DNA of 64,000 nucleotides, from assembly GCA_022822725.1 (NCBI GenBank), contig JAJEAN010000007.1, positions 2,119,045 to 2,183,044 of the forward strand, given 5' to 3'. Source of the stretch: Candidatus Latescibacterota bacterium (GTDB lineage: Bacteria > JAAXHH01). Position numbers and translations under genes: made by a program. Numbering within the stretch: the stretch's first letter is position 1; the number at the start of each line of letters is the position of its first letter. Below the pieces are notes generated by a model. It made no database searches, was not told the origin of the DNA, and was given only the letters and a program-made list of their open reading frames with translations. This document shows positions 11,722 through 19,580 of the stretch, one piece after another.

Positions 11722-12414
11722 GTGTCAGTGAGTACGGAAGCGGCCGCCCACGGCCACGAAGTACACGACCATCCCGAATACATGCGTCACCAGTTCGACG
11801 ACATGGAACAGCAGAACGATGCCGCGAACCTGGGGATGTGGCTCTTCCTCCTGACGGAAGTGATGTTCTTCGGCGGGTTCTTCCTGGGCTACTCCATCTA
11901 CCGGAGCGAGTATTACGATTCCTTCGTCATCGGCAGCCAGAACCTTGATGTCTTCCTTGGCGGCCTGAACACCGTCGCCCTCATCACCAGCAGCGTCACC
12001 ATGGCCTTCGCGGTCCGCGCGGCCCAACTCGGCAAGAAGAACCACATACTGATCTTCCTGGTGCTGACCCTCATACTCGGACTCGTGTTCATGGTGAACA
12101 AGTACATCGAGTACTCCCACAAGCTGCACGACGGCCTGATTCCCGGATACAACTTCCTGTGGACCGGCCTGGGAGACGGGCAGTCCATCCAGCTGTTCTA
12201 CAGCTTCTACTTCTGCATGACCGGGACGCACGGCCTGCACGTCCTGATCGGGCTCGTGCTCATCGTCTGGTTGCTGATCCGCGTCTGGCAGGACAAGTTC
12301 ACCACCGAGTACTATGCGCCGATCGAGAACTTCGGCCTGTACTGGCATTTTGTCGACCTGGTCTGGATCTTCCTCTTCCCGCTGCTGTACCTCATCGGCG
12401 GGCTGGCCGTATAG
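11722..12414 (+). CDS. coxC: cytochrome c oxidase subunit III
   Basis: Membrane subunit III, about 230 residues. A polar, His-rich N-terminus ([11 protein letters not shown]) is followed by roughly five helices with the family motifs [19 protein letters not shown] and the [15 protein letters not shown] end. I place the start at GTG 11722 because AAGGAG (11708-11713) sits eight bases upstream. The frame stays open to 11629, but that stretch has no family character and no ribosome-binding site. It follows coxA by about 100 nt and precedes coxD by 10 nt. Confidence 0.93.
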   Translation: MSVSTEAAAHGHEVHDHPEYMRHQFDDMEQQNDAANLGMWLFLLTEVMFFGGFFLGYSIYRSEYYDSFVIGSQNLDVFLGGLNTVALITSSVTMAFAVRAAQLGKKNHILIFLVLTLILGLVFMVNKYIEYSHKLHDGLIPGYNFLWTGLGDGQSIQLFYSFYFCMTGTHGLHVLIGLVLIVWLLIRVWQDKFTTEYYAPIENFGLYWHFVDLVWIFLFPLLYLIGGLAV

Positions 12415-12424
12415 GGAAACCATC

Positions 12425-12799
12425 ATGACGGAACACGCCAAACACGTACATCACGCCGAAGGCGGCGACCAAGCCGAGGGCGGCCACGGTAACCACCACG
12501 GCCCCCATATTGCGACCTCGGCCAACTACCTGTTCATCTTCACGGCGCTGCTGGTCCTCACCGCCGTGACCGTGTGGGCGGCCACCATGGAGCTGGGCTT
12601 TCTCAATACGCCTGTGGCCATGGCCATCGCCAGCGTGAAGGCCATCCTGGTGATCCTGTACTTCATGCACCTGAAGTTCAGCCCCGGCCAGACCAAGCTC
12701 GCCGCCGCCGCCGCCATCTTCTGGCTGCTCATCCTCCTCATCATTACCTTCTTCGACTACATCGGCCGCACCTGGCAGGACAATCCGCCGGGGTGGTAG
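12425..12799 (+). CDS. coxD: cytochrome c oxidase subunit IV-type small membrane protein
   Basis: 124 residues, with a His-rich N-terminus followed by three hydrophobic helices. The motif YLFIFTALLVLTAVTVWAA and the YFMHLKF loop are typical of the bacterial subunit IV (CtaF/CyoD-like) family. It has an assembly or stability role and no cofactor. The start is ATG 12425, ten bases after the coxC stop. It closes the respiratory block; the following ~300 nt hold no gene. Confidence 0.9.
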   Translation: MTEHAKHVHHAEGGDQAEGGHGNHHGPHIATSANYLFIFTALLVLTAVTVWAATMELGFLNTPVAMAIASVKAILVILYFMHLKFSPGQTKLAAAAAIFWLLILLIITFFDYIGRTWQDNPPGW

Positions 12800-13116
12800 G
12801 CCGGCGCGATTAAAACGACGGTATCTCCAGCCGTCGCAGCGTCATATCACCGTCAGACGTTCCGCCCTCCTCTTCACCGACTTGCATAGTCAGGTGACCG
12901 CCACGCCCGAGCACAGTTTGTGGCGCGGGTGCGGGTTTCCTTTCTGTCGGCGATGGATCAAGCAAAAAACATACGATATCACCCTTTCAATGCTGACTAA
13001 ACCTTTAAGACGTGTGCGATGCCGCGCGTAATCTGCATCATGGCCAGAACCCGTTCCTGGATCATATGCGTGTGTCGTCGACCTATCAGTTTATACAGTT
13101 TCACAAGGAGGTGGTC
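12800..13116. other. intergenic region after the oxidase operon
   Basis: About 317 bases without a supported gene. A CGACGG/CCGTCG dyad at ~12816-12836 could form a weak hairpin but has no T-run, so I do not call it a terminator. The right half is visibly more AT-rich than the flanks. AAGGAGGTG at 13105-13113 is the ribosome-binding site of the next gene. Confidence 0.5.
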
Positions 13117-13566
13117 ATGTTGAAAGGTATCTCGGATACGAACACGGAAGAACAGATATTGCGCTCAATAGATGTTCTTAAAGACCTTGTACTTTCTTCA
13201 AGAACGGACGCCAATCAGCGGTTTGATCGCGTTGAATCCGAATTCGGGGAGTTCCGAACCGAAGTCAATCAGCGGTTCGAACACGTTGAATCCGACATCG
13301 GGGAGATTCGAAACGACATCAAGGAGGTCCGAAACGAGATCCAGGTCGTCCGAACGGACGTCAATCAGCGGTTCGAACACGTTGAATCCGACATCGGGGA
13401 GATTCGAAACGACATCAAGGAGGTCCGAAACGAGATCCAGGTCGTCCGAACGGACGTCATTCAGCGGTTCGAACACGTTGAATCCGAAATTGGAGAGATC
13501 AAGGAATCTGTCAACGGCATTCAGGATTCCATCGAACAGATCCTGCTCCGACTACCTTTGGACTAA
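13117..13566 (+). CDS. repetitive coiled-coil protein
   Basis: 149-residue protein made almost entirely of heptad repeats (V-N-Q-R-F-E-H / V-E-S-D-I-G-E / I-R-N-D-I-K-E / V-R-N-E-I-Q-V). The frame is open from 13012, but ATG 13117 has a near-perfect AAGGAGGTG seven bases upstream, so it is preferred. There is no signal peptide or membrane segment. Residues ~50-113 are two identical 32-residue blocks encoded by an exact 96-bp duplication, with a shorter related unit before and a diverged one after. It resembles uncharacterised bacterial coiled-coil proteins of variable repeat number; I assign no function. The region is less GC-rich than its neighbours. Confidence 0.7.
   Translation: MLKGISDTNTEEQILRSIDVLKDLVLSSRTDANQRFDRVESEFGEFRTEVNQRFEHVESDIGEIRNDIKEVRNEIQVVRTDVNQRFEHVESDIGEIRNDIKEVRNEIQVVRTDVIQRFEHVESEIGEIKESVNGIQDSIEQILLRLPLD
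13264..13455 (+). repeat. exact 96-bp tandem duplication inside a coiled-coil gene
   Basis: 13264-13359 and 13360-13455 are identical base for base. A related 54-nt unit precedes them (from 13210) and a diverged partial unit follows (from 13456). The unit is 32 codons, so copy-number change keeps the frame and alters coiled-coil length. Confidence 0.95.
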
Positions 13567-13615
13567 AGCGGATTGGCACTGTTCATGTGTATTGTAAACA
13601 GGCTGGGAAGCCGAG

Positions 13616-15049
13616 TTAGATATACCTCACCCAGCCTTTGGGCCGGCGTGCCTTGAAGCGGCGGAACCACAGGCAGAGGGGGTAGAGCAGGACCAGCACA
13701 CAGAGGGCGCCAAGGTAGGCGGCGCTCACGCCTTGATTCATGAACATGCCCATGGCCAGCGCGCTGAACATCAGTATGTGCATGTGGATCAGGTAGAAGA
13801 AGAAGGCGGTCTGGCCGAATACGAGCAGGGGATTCCAGGTGCGTACAGGACCCTTCATCGTTCGCTGGTACCGGAAGAAACCGGCCAGCATCACCGCCAT
13901 GAGACCCAATTCCAGCAACGCGAAGGTCAGGCTTGGCGGGTACTTGCTGACATAAAGCCACTGCACAAGGGAGAAGTCTTCGCGTAAAAGAAGCATATTG
14001 CCATAGCCATTCCAGGCGCGGAACAGCACGAATAGCCCCAGTGCCAGAAGCCCCGATATGACCAGCAGGCGCTCGATGGGCATCGAGGACCGTGGCGCGC
14101 CGACGGGCGCGGGCTCTGTGACGGCAGGTGGCGCGCCGGCGGGCGCGGGCTTTGTGACGGCAGGTGGCGCGCCGGCGGACGCTTCGACGTTCGAGCCACT
14201 TGAGACATTGGGCGACGACGCCGGGGCGAGCGATTGTTGCACCAGGTAACGTCCCAGCAGCCAGCCAAGGATCATCATGCCCAGCCATGGCACAAAGGGG
14301 TACTGCACCCACAGGGGTATGGGGCCGATCTTGACGAGCAGCCCCGGATGAAAAAACGGGTTGAAAATGCTTATCCAGCCCAGGTTGCGGACCTGGGCGG
14401 TCGCCTCGCTCATCGCTTCCTGATCGAATCCCCCGTCCGGAACCGGCATTTTCGTCACTTCGCGAATCATGTCGGCCGTTATGCCGCCCAGCTGCATGAT
14501 GCCCCAGAACACGGCTTCGTACAAGAACAGGATCGAAAGGGCGGCGATCAGCAACGTGCGGGTGGACAGGCGCCGTAAGGGGATCATGCAGATCAGGCCC
14601 ATGGCGATGGCGAAGAGGACCTGGAGGCCGAACGGAGACCACCACAGCAATTCGAAGGCCAGAATGACGAGCGCCCGCTTGAACAGGTGCCGGTCCAGGT
14701 CGCGGTCCCGGGCTCCGGCAAGTCGGCGCCGCTCGAAACTCAGCGCCAGCGCGGTCCCGGCCAGGAAGACGAAAGTCGGTGCGCACAGGTGGGTAATCCA
14801 GCGCGTGAAGAACTGGGCGGCAGGGAGAGCGGTTCCCGGTTCATGCGCGTACCACGAATCGCCGCTGAGCCGGCCGCCGTTGAACGCCAGGCTGGCGTGA
14901 TCGATGGCCATCAGGACCATGACAAGGCCGCGCATCCAGTCGATGGCGGCCAGTCGGTTAGCGTCGATGATTACCGGTGGTCCGGCATCTCCCGCATCTT
15001 GTACCGTTCGGCTGTTCGTTATTTCCTGACTCCCTGATCGGTTTTGCAT
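13616..15049 (-). CDS. DUF1624-like multi-helix membrane protein (acyltransferase-like)
   Basis: 477-residue integral membrane protein with about ten helices. The N-terminal signature RLAAIDWMRGLVMVLMAIDH is typical of the DUF1624 / heparan-alpha-glucosaminide N-acetyltransferase-like family; the conserved Asp and His in the first helix are present. Transfer of acyl groups to a sugar or envelope component across the membrane is the likely role, inferred from the family. A Pro/Ala-rich linker at about ~290-325 (APAGAPPAVTEP type) separates the two helix bundles and is encoded by a 36-nt tandem repeat. It is transcribed divergently from the histidine decarboxylase. Confidence 0.75.
   Translation of the reverse strand: MQNRSGSQEITNSRTVQDAGDAGPPVIIDANRLAAIDWMRGLVMVLMAIDHASLAFNGGRLSGDSWYAHEPGTALPAAQFFTRWITHLCAPTFVFLAGTALALSFERRRLAGARDRDLDRHLFKRALVILAFELLWWSPFGLQVLFAIAMGLICMIPLRRLSTRTLLIAALSILFLYEAVFWGIMQLGGITADMIREVTKMPVPDGGFDQEAMSEATAQVRNLGWISIFNPFFHPGLLVKIGPIPLWVQYPFVPWLGMMILGWLLGRYLVQQSLAPASSPNVSSGSNVEASAGAPPAVTKPAPAGAPPAVTEPAPVGAPRSSMPIERLLVISGLLALGLFVLFRAWNGYGNMLLLREDFSLVQWLYVSKYPPSLTFALLELGLMAVMLAGFFRYQRTMKGPVRTWNPLLVFGQTAFFFYLIHMHILMFSALAMGMFMNQGVSAAYLGALCVLVLLYPLCLWFRRFKARRPKGWVRYI
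14094..14182 (-). repeat. 36-nt in-frame tandem repeat (2.5 copies)
   Basis: Units at 14094-14129 and 14130-14165, with a partial third from 14166. They encode a 12-residue Ala/Pro-rich unit in the loop between helix bundles of the DUF1624-like protein. The copies differ by only a few bases. Confidence 0.85.
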
Positions 15050-15202
15050 AACTTATACCTGCCGTGGTCGACCCTGGCCGCGGATCTCTCCGGGAGGCTG
15101 GAACGCTTCCCTCTTCATCCCCGTCTAACCATGAGGGGCATCAAAGGAGTAACGGTAAGGGACGGACACAGCGCAACAAACCCGAGGAAACGACGACACG
15201 TT

Positions 15203-16369
15203 ATGACCACGAGACCTGCATTCACTGACCCGGTCGCCGATTCGGCCGTGCTCGACGAGCGAAGCGCGGCAAGGCTGGATGCGCTCTACGAGCGACTGAC
15301 CTCCCTCAGGAGGGTATCCATAGGCTATCCGTGCAATCACCGGTTCGATTACGCCCCGCTCTTCCGTTTCATGGAGTTTGCCGTCAACAACCTGGGCGAT
15401 CCGTTTTCGGGCAGCAACTTCCGCATGAACACCCACGACTTCGAACGCGAGGTGATCATGACGTTTGCCCGCCTGACGGGGATCGGTAACGAAGACTGCT
15501 GGGGTTACGTCACCAACGGCGGGACGGAGGGGAACATGTACGGCCTCTATCTCGCCCGCGAGCTCTATCCGGACGGCATCGTCTACTTCTCCGAGGACAC
15601 GCATTACAGCGTCAGTAAGATACTGCGGTTGCAGCACACGCGCAATATCATGATTCGAAGCGATCACACCGGTGAAATGGACTACCGGGACCTGGAGGAG
15701 AGCATCCGGATACACCGAGACGTGCCGCCCATCGTGTTTGCCAACGTCGGCACGACGATGACGGGCGCCATCGACCGGCTGGACCGCATTCGGGAAGTCC
15801 TGGAAAGACAATGTACGCCGAACGTGTATATTCACGTCGACGCGGCCTTTTCCGGCATGATCCTGCCCTTCGTGGACGACCCGCCTCCCTGGCACTTCGG
15901 CGATGGCGCCGACAGCATTTCCATTTCGGGGCACAAGATGATCGGATCGCCCCTGCCGTGCGGCGTGGCCATGGTTCGCAGGACCCACATGGAACGCATA
16001 TCCCGATCGGTCGAATACGTGGGCGCGCTCGATACCACGGTAAGCGGATCCAGAAACGCGATTACACCCCTGATGCTCTGGTATGCCCTGCGCTTGCATG
16101 GCGACGACGGGTTCCGGGATCTGGTCGGCGAGTCCCTGCGGAAAGCGGCCTATGCGGAGAAGGCGCTGAACGAGATCGGCGTGAAGGCCTGGCGTAATCC
16201 CTGCTCGGTCACGGTCGTCTTTCCTCGGCCGCCGAAGTCCATAATGGACAAATGGGTGCTGGCCGGTTCCGGCGACATAGCGCATCTCATTGCCCTGCCC
16301 GGCGTTTCCTGGGATACGCTTGAGGAATTCATTGACGATATGCAGCGAGAAACCGAGAAAACCGCATGA
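15203..16369 (+). CDS. hdc: pyridoxal-phosphate-dependent histidine decarboxylase
   Basis: Group II PLP-dependent decarboxylase that would convert histidine to histamine, 388 residues from ATG 15203, close to the ~378 of the Morganella enzyme. Family stretches include GYPCNHRFDY, TNGGTEGNMYGLYLARE, SEDTHYSVSKI, the HVDAAFSGM PLP aspartate and SGHKMIGSP with the Schiff-base lysine near ~245. The substrate assignment to histidine follows these stretches; another aromatic amino acid is possible. A GAGG lies upstream at 15184. An upstream in-frame extension to 15044 is not family-like. The stop overlaps the next start as ATGA, so the ACT-domain partner is co-translated. Confidence 0.85.
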   Translation: MTTRPAFTDPVADSAVLDERSAARLDALYERLTSLRRVSIGYPCNHRFDYAPLFRFMEFAVNNLGDPFSGSNFRMNTHDFEREVIMTFARLTGIGNEDCWGYVTNGGTEGNMYGLYLARELYPDGIVYFSEDTHYSVSKILRLQHTRNIMIRSDHTGEMDYRDLEESIRIHRDVPPIVFANVGTTMTGAIDRLDRIREVLERQCTPNVYIHVDAAFSGMILPFVDDPPPWHFGDGADSISISGHKMIGSPLPCGVAMVRRTHMERISRSVEYVGALDTTVSGSRNAITPLMLWYALRLHGDDGFRDLVGESLRKAAYAEKALNEIGVKAWRNPCSVTVVFPRPPKSIMDKWVLAGSGDIAHLIALPGVSWDTLEEFIDDMQRETEKTA

Positions 16370-16770
16370 ATGAAATCATTATTCCGGTAAAAGAGCCTCC
16401 CGGCACCCTGGCGGCCGTCTCCGAATCACTCGCCCGTGCCGATATCAACATCGAATTCATTGAGGCCCGCGTGGTGGGGGAGAGCGGCATCATCGTATTG
16501 CGCGTGGACCGTTATGACGCCGCGCTCAGGATACTGATGGATGCGGGGTACCGCGCGGTAACCGAGGACGCCCTTGTGCTCGACCTGGAAAACCGCCCCG
16601 GAGCGCTGGCGGAGGTGGCAAGGCGCCTGGCGGACGCCAGGATCGGCATCCGCAGCCTTCGGATCGTCGAACGGGCCGGTGATCGAAGCCTGGTGGCGCT
16701 GGTCGCGGATGATCCGGACGCCGCCCGGCGCGTGCTCGCTGCGGAACACGTCAGAGGCGACGGTGGTTGA
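16366..16770 (+). CDS. tandem ACT-domain amino-acid-binding protein
   Basis: 134-residue protein made of two ACT domains: residues ~1-65 (IIIPVKEPPGTLAAVSESLA) and ~68-130 (VLDLENRPGALAEVARRLAD). Both hold the Gly-Leu/Ala turn that binds free amino acids. Stand-alone ACT pairs act as ligand sensors or regulatory subunits. The four-base overlap with the histidine decarboxylase suggests equimolar synthesis and a regulatory role on that enzyme, probably binding histidine or histamine; that link is inference. The stop codon TGA is itself the first base triplet of the TGAGGACG repeat that follows. Confidence 0.85.
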   Translation: MNEIIIPVKEPPGTLAAVSESLARADINIEFIEARVVGESGIIVLRVDRYDAALRILMDAGYRAVTEDALVLDLENRPGALAEVARRLADARIGIRSLRIVERAGDRSLVALVADDPDAARRVLAAEHVRGDGG

Positions 16771-16865
16771 GGACGGCGTTTGAGGACGGTGATCGAGGAC
16801 GGCGTTTGTGGACGCGCTGAGGACGTGCTGAGGACGCGCTGAGGACGGTGATTGAGGACAGCGCC
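16768..16865. repeat. TGAGGACG-type direct repeats between two convergent genes
   Basis: About eight copies of (T)GAGGACG or close variants start at roughly 16768, 16781, 16794, 16807, 16818, 16829, 16840 and 16853, spaced 11-14 nt. They begin at the stop codon of the ACT gene and run nearly to the stop of glnA, filling the whole convergent gap. No hairpin or T-run terminator is seen. Confidence 0.85.
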
Positions 16866-16875
16866 TGAATCGATC

Positions 16876-18225
16876 CTACAGCAGCGACATATAGGTTTTC
16901 AGTTCGTAATCGGTGACCTGTGACCGGTAGCGTTCCCACTCCTCCCGCTTGTTTTCGATCAGCTTGTCGAAGACCTCCTCACCGAGACAGTCCACCAGCA
17001 GTTCGCTTCCTTCCGCCAGCTTGATCGCCTCATTCAGGTCCCTGGGCAGGGACTGTATGCCCAGCTTTCGCCGTTCTTCGTGGGACATGCCGTACAGGTC
17101 GACTTCCGCGGGGGGACCGAGTTCGTACCCGTTCTCGATGCCCGCCAGGCCCGCCGACAGGATGACGGCGAAGGCCAGGTACGGGTTGCAGGATGGATCG
17201 GGAGCGCGGTACTCCACGCGCATGGCTTCGTGTTTCGCGGGGTTGTAGGTGGGCAGCCGGATCATGTCCGCCCGGTTGCGCAACGCCCAGGAGACGAAGA
17301 GCGGGGCCTCGTAACCGGCGATCAGCCGCTTGTAGGAATTCACCCACTGGTTCGTGACCAGCATGGTCTCGGGAGCATGGCGCATCAGCCCGGCGATGAA
17401 GGCCCGCCCCGTTTCCGACAGGTGGTATTCCCGGTCTTCGTCAAAAAAGGCGTTGGTGTCCCCCCGGAAGAGCGAAAGGTGCATATGCATCCCGCTTCCG
17501 TTGTGGCCGGCGTGGGGCTTGGGCATGAAGGTGGCGTACACGTTGTGCCGGAGGGCCACCTCTTTCACCACGAGGCGGTAGGCCATCGTGTAGTCCGCCA
17601 TGGTCATGGCGTCGGTATACCGCAGGGAGATCTCGCTCTGGCTGGGACCGCCTTCGTGGTGGCTGAACTCGACGCCGATACCGATCTCCTCGAGGGCCAT
17701 GACGGTGTCGCGCCGCAGGTCGGTCGCCCAGTCCAGGGGCGTGAGGTCGAAGTAGCCGCCCTGGTCGAGGGGCTGGGGCGGACCTTCGCTGGACTTGAGG
17801 TAGTAATATTCCAGTTCAGGCTGGACGTAGAAGGTAAAACCGCGTTCCGCCGCGCGCTGGATGCTTTTTTTAAGGATCTGGCGCGGATCGCCTTCGTAGG
17901 GCCGGGCGCCGTCGGGTTCGAGGATATCGCAGAACATGCTGCCCACGGCGCTCTTGCGGGCGTCCGGACGCCACGGCAGGATCTGGAACGTACTGGGATC
18001 CGGCATGGCGATCATGTCCTCCTCGCTGTGCCGGATGAATCCCTCGATGGATGAGCCGTCGAAGACTTCGCCGTCTTCCAGGGCGTCTTCCAGCTCCTCC
18101 ACGGTGATGGAAAAACTCTTCAGAAAGCCCAGTATGTCCGTAAACCACAACTGGATGATCTTGACGTTGTGTTCCTGGGCCGTGTGGAGGACGTAATCCT
18201 TCGCCGCATCCGATGTGTCGTTCAT
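16876..18225 (-). CDS. glnA: type I glutamine synthetase
   Basis: ATP-dependent ligation of ammonia to glutamate, 449 residues. Motifs include the latch FDGSSIEGF, the metal and glutamate site EFSHHEGGPSQSE, the ATP loop KPHAGHNGSGMHMH and the C-terminal NRADMIRLPTY with VEYRAPDPSCNPYLAF. The length and the lack of the extra ~25-residue loop place it in the GSI-alpha group. The usual adenylylation tyrosine context is not obvious (LYGMSHEERRK), so feedback control is more likely than GlnE control; that is inference. The start ATG has AGGTGA upstream. A basic microprotein gene ends 28 nt before it. Confidence 0.96.
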   Translation of the reverse strand: MNDTSDAAKDYVLHTAQEHNVKIIQLWFTDILGFLKSFSITVEELEDALEDGEVFDGSSIEGFIRHSEEDMIAMPDPSTFQILPWRPDARKSAVGSMFCDILEPDGARPYEGDPRQILKKSIQRAAERGFTFYVQPELEYYYLKSSEGPPQPLDQGGYFDLTPLDWATDLRRDTVMALEEIGIGVEFSHHEGGPSQSEISLRYTDAMTMADYTMAYRLVVKEVALRHNVYATFMPKPHAGHNGSGMHMHLSLFRGDTNAFFDEDREYHLSETGRAFIAGLMRHAPETMLVTNQWVNSYKRLIAGYEAPLFVSWALRNRADMIRLPTYNPAKHEAMRVEYRAPDPSCNPYLAFAVILSAGLAGIENGYELGPPAEVDLYGMSHEERRKLGIQSLPRDLNEAIKLAEGSELLVDCLGEEVFDKLIENKREEWERYRSQVTDYELKTYMSLL

Positions 18226-18253
18226 GCTTCACCTGTCGGGGAATCCGGACTGG

Positions 18254-18364
18254 CTACTTCGACGGCTTTACCTTGCGCTTTCTCTTCATATCTCGGATCG
18301 CGGCCTTACGCCTCTGCTCCTTGCGGAACCGCTGTCTCCGGAGTTCCTTCTGGCGTTCGCGCAT
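18254..18364 (-). CDS. 36-residue highly basic microprotein
   Basis: Short reading frame starting MRERQKELRRQRFRKEQRRK and ending KRKRKVKPSK, with more than half of its residues Arg or Lys and no hydrophobic segment. ATG 18364 is preceded by GGGAG at a good distance (7 nt); an in-frame ATG at 18382 is an alternative. It resembles the very short Arg/Lys-rich bacterial proteins such as the DUF6800 type, which suggests RNA or ribosome binding, but the match is by style only. It lies 28 nt upstream of glnA on the same strand and may be co-transcribed with it. Confidence 0.55.
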   Translation of the reverse strand: MRERQKELRRQRFRKEQRRKAAIRDMKRKRKVKPSK

Positions 18365-18481
18365 ACCAACTCCCTGGTGCATGTCCGGCGCCAGGGCCGG
18401 ACGGTTGCGTTGGGCTCCCGGCGACCCGGATCGAGGGGTTCGGCGGTGAGCCTGTACTGCACAGATTCGAACAGATTGTCA

Positions 18482-18510
18482 TTGATTGCAGCTTCAAGGA
18501 CGATTATACA
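18482..18510 (+). promoter_or_regulatory. sigma70-like promoter for the cyclodeaminase gene
   Basis: TTGATT at 18482-18487, a 17-nt spacer, then TATACA at 18505-18510, about 77 nt before the start at 18594. On the opposite strand TATAAT (18508-18503) overlaps it and could serve the microprotein-glnA pair, though no good -35 is seen there. Confidence 0.5.
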
Positions 18511-18593
18511 ATCTAATCCGGGCTGCCTGCCCGGGCAATCAGTTTCTCGGTCGCCCGGCACCCTGGGATACCGCCTTCCGATTGGAGACTTGC

Positions 18594-19580
18594 ATGAGCC
18601 GGGTACGTCTACTGTCGAGATCCGACATGGCTTCCGTCCTCACCATGCCGGATGTGATCGAAGCCGTGGAAGCGGGGTTTCGGACCGCGAGCGAAAAGGA
18701 CGACGTTCCGGTCCGACTGCCCGTCCACGTAGCGGACCGGCCCTCCGTTGCGCTCTTCATGCCGGCCTACCTCGCCGGATCGAATACGCTGGGCGCCAAG
18801 GTCGTTTCGGCGTTCCACGACAATCCTGCCCGGGGCCTTCCGATGATCACGGGGTTCTACGTGCTGTGCGACGCGGAGACCGGCCGGCTCATCGCCCTGA
18901 TGGACGCCACCTTTCTCACCGGGATCCGGACTGCGGCGGCGTCCGCGGTGGCCACGAAATACCTGGCCCGTGAGGACGCGAAGGTTCTGGGCATTATCGG
19001 GACGGGCGTCCAGGGCCGGTTCCACGTGGACGCGATCATGGCGGTCCGCCCCATCGAACGGATCGTCGTGTACAACCGGACGCCCGAGCGGGGACGCGCT
19101 TTCTCAGATGAACTCGCATCCCGGGGGATGTCCTGCCGCCTGGTGGAAACCGCCGGTGATTGCGCGGCCGAAGCGGACGTGCTGGCGGTCTGCACGTCCA
19201 GCAAGACGCCCCTCTTCAACGGCGGCCTGGTTCGTCCCGGCACGCACGTGAACGCCGTGGGCGTATACACCGCCGATTCGCAGGAACTGGACGCCGGGTT
19301 GATCCGGAGGGCCCGCGTTTTCGTCGATACGTATGAAGGCGCTTTCGAGGAAGCGGGCGACATCATCGTTCCTCTGCGGTCGGGCGACATCTCCAGGGAT
19401 CACATCCGCGCCGAACTGACCGAACTGGTGACCGGCAGGAAGGAAGGACGAACCGGTGAATCGGAGATCACCGTATTCAAATCCGTGGGTTACGCCATGG
19501 AAGACGCGGTCACCGCGCGGCTGGCCTATGAACGGGCAGCGGATTCGGGAGTCGGCGCCACCTTCGACCTGGAAGCATGA
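18594..19580 (+). CDS. ornithine cyclodeaminase / mu-crystallin family NAD(P)-dependent enzyme
   Basis: 328-residue protein of the ornithine cyclodeaminase/alanine dehydrogenase (AlaDH) superfamily. The N-terminal domain has LGAKVVSAFHDNP and a conserved LIALMDATFLTGIRTAAASA; the Rossmann domain begins VLGIIGTGVQGRFHVDAI. Exact substrate cannot be read from sequence: ornithine, alanine or an imino acid such as a ketimine are all possible. The start is ATG 18594 with TTGGAGA upstream. The stop overlaps the glycosyltransferase start as ATGA, so the two are co-transcribed, although the functional link is unclear. Confidence 0.88.
   Translation: MSRVRLLSRSDMASVLTMPDVIEAVEAGFRTASEKDDVPVRLPVHVADRPSVALFMPAYLAGSNTLGAKVVSAFHDNPARGLPMITGFYVLCDAETGRLIALMDATFLTGIRTAAASAVATKYLAREDAKVLGIIGTGVQGRFHVDAIMAVRPIERIVVYNRTPERGRAFSDELASRGMSCRLVETAGDCAAEADVLAVCTSSKTPLFNGGLVRPGTHVNAVGVYTADSQELDAGLIRRARVFVDTYEGAFEEAGDIIVPLRSGDISRDHIRAELTELVTGRKEGRTGESEITVFKSVGYAMEDAVTARLAYERAADSGVGATFDLEA

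Noticed and set aside
12816-12836. Hairpin after coxD as a terminator
   Set aside because: Only six base pairs with a nine-base loop and no T-run.
13600-13637. AGGCTGGG/CCCAGCCT dyad between the coiled-coil and DUF1624-like genes as a terminator
   Set aside because: The 8-bp stem has a 22-nt loop, partly inside the coding end of the minus-strand gene, and only three Ts follow.
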